A stretch of 7,600 nt of DNA, taken from positions 1 through 7,600 of the forward strand of contig DAIOHQ010000238.1 of the NCBI GenBank assembly GCA_036744635.1. The letters are read 5' to 3'. The notes beneath the pieces were generated by a model. The model ran no database searches and was not told the DNA's origin. It was given only the letters and a program-made list of their open reading frames with translations. Of this stretch, positions 5,132 to 7,600 are shown piece by piece. Source of the stretch: DAIOHQ01 sp036744635. Lineage in GTDB: Bacteria > Planctomycetota > Phycisphaerae > Tepidisphaerales > Tepidisphaeraceae. Numbering within the stretch: position 1 is the first letter of the stretch; the number at the start of each line of letters is the position of its first letter. The translations under genes were made by a program, and so were the position numbers.

Positions 5132-6569
5132 AAACCACGGCCTGCGCTGCTACCGGCGGTGCGTCGGCGTGGATGAGGGTGTTGAGGGCACCGGCGGCGG
5201 TGTAGCCTTCGAAGCCTTTTTGGGGGAAGGGATTGGTGGCGCCGATCAGGGAGACGGTGGTGCTGAAGGCCAGCAGGATCGCGGCCAGCGCCCAGGTGAC
5301 GGGGTGATGGCGGCGGCGGATCCAGGCACCCGTCCAGAAGAGCAGGATGGGCAGGAACGGGATGAACCAGCGCGATGCGAACATCGCATCCTTCCAGTCG
5401 ATCCGGCACAGGGCGCAGACGATCACAATCACCAGGCCGCCGAATACCGACGATACCGCCAGCGTCTTGGTCGTGCTTGGCCAATGACGGTGCAGCACCG
5501 CGCCGACGCCGAGAATGCCGAAGAGCATGATCGGGAAGTGGGTGAAGACGCCGTGGTCGCCGAAAAGGCCCTCGGTCACATAGTCGCAGGTGTGCAGGAA
5601 CTTCAGCCAGCGCGAGGGGTTGGCGAGCTGGAGGCTGGCGGCAACCTCTTCTTCGTCGGGCGGAGTATCGGTAACGGAGCTCAGCACGGGCACGGCATTC
5701 AGGGCGGCCACGTGCGAATCGACTACGGCGAACTCGCGATGCATCTTGGGTGGCAGCAGGTCGCCGAGGATGGGCAGCACCAAAGTTGTGTGCAGCAGCA
5801 CGGCCGGAGCAGCGCCCAACGCATAGAGCAGCATCCCGCCCAGCCGGAAATGGATCGGCCAGCGCATGGCGACGATGACGAAGAGGAACAGCATCAGAAA
5901 AACCAGGGCTGGCGGATCAATGACGGCGGCAAATCCTGCGCACAGCCCCGAGAGCAATAGCCAGTTGGGCGTATGGGTGGATCGGCCGGCCAGGGTGATG
6001 TGGATCAGACAGGCGGCGGATGCCAGCACCAGCGCCGCGGCCGGGGCATGGGAGTTGAGGACGACGCCGTAGCTGATCAGTCCCGAGCCGAAGATCACCC
6101 CGGCCGCGAGCGCCGCCCGCCAGGGGCGCGACAGCTCGAAGATGCGGCCCATGCGATAAATCAAGCCGGCGCAAAGGGATACCGGAAGCGTAACTCCCAA
6201 GACCGTCAGCAGATAGGCCACCAGGGTCGGATTGCGGTCGAGGGACCAACCAAGTGCGTGGATCGCCCAGTAAGCGCCGGCCAGCAGAACGGCAAAGACG
6301 GGCGGCTGGTTGGAATAATAGTGTTCGTTGACGACGATCTTGTCGCGGGTTTGCACGAAGCTGCTGTCGTTAATCGACAAGCTGCGGTGCTCGATCAGCG
6401 ACTGCACGGTGGCGAGGCGGGAGGCTTCGTTATCAGAAATTTGCAGTGGCGAAGGATGGCGCAGCGGCCTAAGCAGCGGCAGCGTAACCAGCAGCACGAG
6501 GATCGGCGCCACCAGCGCCCAGGGGCGGATGATCGGGCCGCGAAGTTTGGGAAGAGCGAGAGCGATCAT
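5121..6569 (-). CDS. Polytopic membrane protein, GT-C glycosyltransferase-like
   Basis: An integral membrane protein of 482 residues with about twelve hydrophobic spans (near 17-34, 89-107, 116-138, 151-170, 173-193, 202-217, 220-236, 244-264, 342-360, 368-388, 401-417, 424-443). The first external loop carries ISDNEASR, whose D46/E48 pair recalls the acidic 'DxE' motif of GT-C enzymes, and a later stretch, HYYSNQPPVFAVLL (83-96), recalls the 'PP' loop of ArnT/PMT-type proteins. Those enzymes move sugars from polyprenyl-phosphate donors to lipids or proteins on the outer face of the inner membrane. The substrate cannot be told. A large loop at 268-340 is acidic. It follows the amidotransferase gene on the same strand, 72 bases downstream, so co-transcription is possible. 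No Shine-Dalgarno sequence precedes the ATG at 6569, so the start is less certain than the rest. Confidence 0.72.
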   Translation of the reverse strand: MIALALPKLRGPIIRPWALVAPILVLLVTLPLLRPLRHPSPLQISDNEASRLATVQSLIEHRSLSINDSSFVQTRDKIVVNEHYYSNQPPVFAVLLAGAYWAIHALGWSLDRNPTLVAYLLTVLGVTLPVSLCAGLIYRMGRIFELSRPWRAALAAGVIFGSGLISYGVVLNSHAPAAALVLASAACLIHITLAGRSTHTPNWLLLSGLCAGFAAVIDPPALVFLMLFLFVIVAMRWPIHFRLGGMLLYALGAAPAVLLHTTLVLPILGDLLPPKMHREFAVVDSHVAALNAVPVLSSVTDTPPDEEEVAASLQLANPSRWLKFLHTCDYVTEGLFGDHGVFTHFPIMLFGILGVGAVLHRHWPSTTKTLAVSSVFGGLVIVIVCALCRIDWKDAMFASRWFIPFLPILLFWTGAWIRRRHHPVTWALAAILLAFSTTVSLIGATNPFPQKGFEGYTAAGALNTLIHADAPPVAAQAVVSGG

Positions 6570-6600
6570 TTGGATAGTCAGCAGTCGGCAGTGACGCAGT

Positions 6601-6623
6601 GGTGGGCGGGTACGCCCTCCCTA
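6601..6623. repeat. GC-rich hairpin repeat, copy 2
   Basis: Matches bases 18-40 at 21 of 23 positions. GGTGGGCG (6601-6608) pairs with CGCCCTCC (6613-6620) over 8 bp with one T-T mismatch and a 4-base loop. It lies in the 72-base gap between two minus-strand genes. A change in one arm (A to T at 6618) breaks the pairing seen in copy 1. Confidence 0.7.
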
Positions 6624-6641
6624 CAGAAGCGCCGTTGGGTG

Positions 6642-7448
6642 TCAGTACATCTTCAGAAACTGGACGAAATTACGGAGGATCTTGTCGCCGATCCGGGCAT
6701 AGCGCTGATAGTTCTGGGCGTTTCCTTCGCGAATCTTTTTCTCGGCATCCGGGCCCAGCACGTTTCTCACCTCGGGACCGGCGTTAGCGAGCATTGCCTC
6801 GATGCCGGCCTCGGTCAGTTCTACGTGGTATTGGAATCCGAACAGCCGGCTTTTGAAACGGAACGCCTGGTTCTTGCACGCCCGGCTGGAAGAGAGCAGG
6901 GCATTGCCGGTCGGCGGGGGCGGAGCGGGCGGCGGCGCGGGATTGGGCGGAGCGGGCAACTTGGGCAAATCAAACGTGTCGAAATGCCAATGAAACACCT
7001 GCATTCCATCGTGTGCGCCCATGACGATCGGTTCGGTGCCGCCGGGGAAGGGAAACGTCACCGGCCCCCAGCCGAACTCCGGCATCGGGGTGGCGGGGTC
7101 TTCGGGCTTGGCTCCAGGTCTGGCGTTGGGATAGACCTTGGCGCCGGCGGCGTGGGCCAGAAGCTGCGCCCCCAGGCAGATGCCCAGAAAGGCGCGGTCG
7201 GCCGAGATGATGCGCTTCAGCACTTCGACTTCATTGGCAAGAAAAGGAAACTTTTCCGATCCGATATCGCTGACGCCCATCGGCCCGCCGAGCACGATGA
7301 GGGCGCGAATGCCGTCCAAGTCGGTCGGGACTTCATCGCCCTTGTAGAGGTGGCGGACCTCGATGGGGATGCCGAAGTCGCGGAAGACCGGCACGATCCG
7401 CCCGGGACCTTCGTGGCCGACCTGCTGAAGAATGATTACCTTGCTCAT
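6642..7448 (-). CDS. Class I glutamine amidotransferase-like protein
   Basis: A protein of 268 residues from the ATG at 7448, with the class I glutamine amidotransferase fold. The nucleophile C91 lies in GICLGAQ, an oxyanion-type VLGGPMGVSD loop is at 52-61, and the catalytic pair H208 and E210 is in FQYHVEL. Such domains release ammonia from glutamine; stand-alone members are often annotated as GMP synthase-like, and some hydrolyse other gamma-glutamyl amides. There is no partner synthase here, so the acceptor is unknown. Between the HWHFDTFDLP segment (153-162) and the C-terminal catalytic residues lies an odd proline-rich insertion (165-179). A TTG at 7460 would add four residues; the ATG is preferred, though neither has a good ribosome site. 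The gene may lead a two-gene transcript with the membrane protein. Confidence 0.85.
   Translation of the reverse strand: MSKVIILQQVGHEGPGRIVPVFRDFGIPIEVRHLYKGDEVPTDLDGIRALIVLGGPMGVSDIGSEKFPFLANEVEVLKRIISADRAFLGICLGAQLLAHAAGAKVYPNARPGAKPEDPATPMPEFGWGPVTFPFPGGTEPIVMGAHDGMQVFHWHFDTFDLPKLPAPPNPAPPPAPPPPTGNALLSSSRACKNQAFRFKSRLFGFQYHVELTEAGIEAMLANAGPEVRNVLGPDAEKKIREGNAQNYQRYARIGDKILRNFVQFLKMY
6909..6956 (-). repeat. Proline-rich insertion coded by a GC-rich repeat
   Basis: Residues 165-180 of the amidotransferase are almost all Pro and Ala. On the plus strand the 12-mer GGCGGAGCGGGC occurs twice, at 6919-6930 and 6946-6957, exactly 27 bases apart, so any duplication kept the frame. Confidence 0.65.
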
Positions 7449-7460
7449 AACCTGGCGCAA

Positions 7461-7489
7461 ATGATCCGCGAACGGGGCTTGGCCGTCAA
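7461..7489 (-). promoter_or_regulatory. Candidate promoter of the amidotransferase gene
   Basis: Read on the minus strand, TTGACG (7489-7484) is followed after 17 bases by GATCAT (7466-7461), which matches four of six -10 positions. The ATG at 7448 is only 12 bases beyond, so the leader would be very short, in line with the missing ribosome site. An inverted repeat GGCTTG/CAAGCC (7476-7492) overlaps the -35 box and could be an operator. Confidence 0.35.
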
Positions 7490-7575
7490 GCCAGGCCGCC
7501 TGCGGGGACAGGAGCCGTAATCGTTAGGTCATTTCATATAGGCACTTAGCACTACAGCGCTACGTCCGCATCGGA

Positions 7576-7581
7576 TAGGAG
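7576..7581 (+). promoter_or_regulatory. Ribosome binding site of the gene at the right edge
   Basis: TAGGAG lies 7 bases before a GTG at 7589, an ideal arrangement. Confidence 0.5.
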
Positions 7582-7588
7582 CGAAGTC

Positions 7589-7600
7589 GTGAGTTCTTGG
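7589..7600 (+). CDS. Start of a gene cut by the window edge
   Basis: Only four codons (M-S-S-W from a GTG) are visible, so the product cannot be named. The call rests on the TAGGAG ribosome site and on the 140-base divergent gap from the amidotransferase gene, a usual place for a new transcript to begin. It would be divergent from that gene. Confidence 0.4.

Noticed and set aside
5169..5960. 263-codon open frame on the plus strand
   Set aside because: It lies opposite the 12-span membrane protein, which has clear membrane segments, while this translation is low in complexity and has no recognisable domain.
5973..7520. 515-codon open frame on the plus strand
   Set aside because: It runs opposite two well-supported minus-strand genes, its translation is rich in Gly, Arg and Gln with no domain, and it is a by-product of high GC content.

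Overview
The window is a GC-rich bacterial chromosome segment from a diderm. Two lipoproteins have type II signal peptides, starts follow Shine-Dalgarno sites, and the gene mix (YcfL-like lipoprotein, PQQ-type propeller lipoprotein, PhoB-like regulator, GT-C-like membrane protein) would fit a planctomycete of the Phycisphaerae type or a similar lineage. That placement is an inference; no rRNA or other taxonomic marker is present.

Layout. Bases 1-58 hold a GC-rich hairpin repeat and a ribosome site. A YcfL/DUF1425-like lipoprotein follows (59-460, +). Next come an OmpR/PhoB-type response regulator with no adjacent kinase (590-1354, +) and a beta-propeller lipoprotein read from a GTG start (1500-2720, +). 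Bases 2721-3143 contain no gene but do contain a UUCG hairpin and a large nested inverted repeat (2779-2903).

The centre, 3144-5085 (+), is a compact three-gene cassette: 233, 175 and 236 residues, joined by a 1-base overlap and a 2-base gap. I do not recognise any of the three proteins. The cassette looks less GC-rich than its flanks and interrupts a run of ordinary cell-envelope and housekeeping genes. It ends 35 bases from a convergent gene, across a potential two-way terminator (5086-5131). This is the most likely place for an undescribed system. Its third protein has a Cys/His cluster (C43, C46, C53, H57) that could bind metal, and its first has two similar 'INF' strand segments that suggest internal duplication.

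The right part is on the minus strand. A class I glutamine amidotransferase-like protein (7448-6642) with a proline-rich insertion lies upstream of a 12-segment membrane protein resembling GT-C glycosyltransferases (6569-5121). The 72-base gap between them holds a second copy of the hairpin repeat seen at the left edge. At the far right a new plus-strand gene appears to begin at 7589 and runs out of the window.
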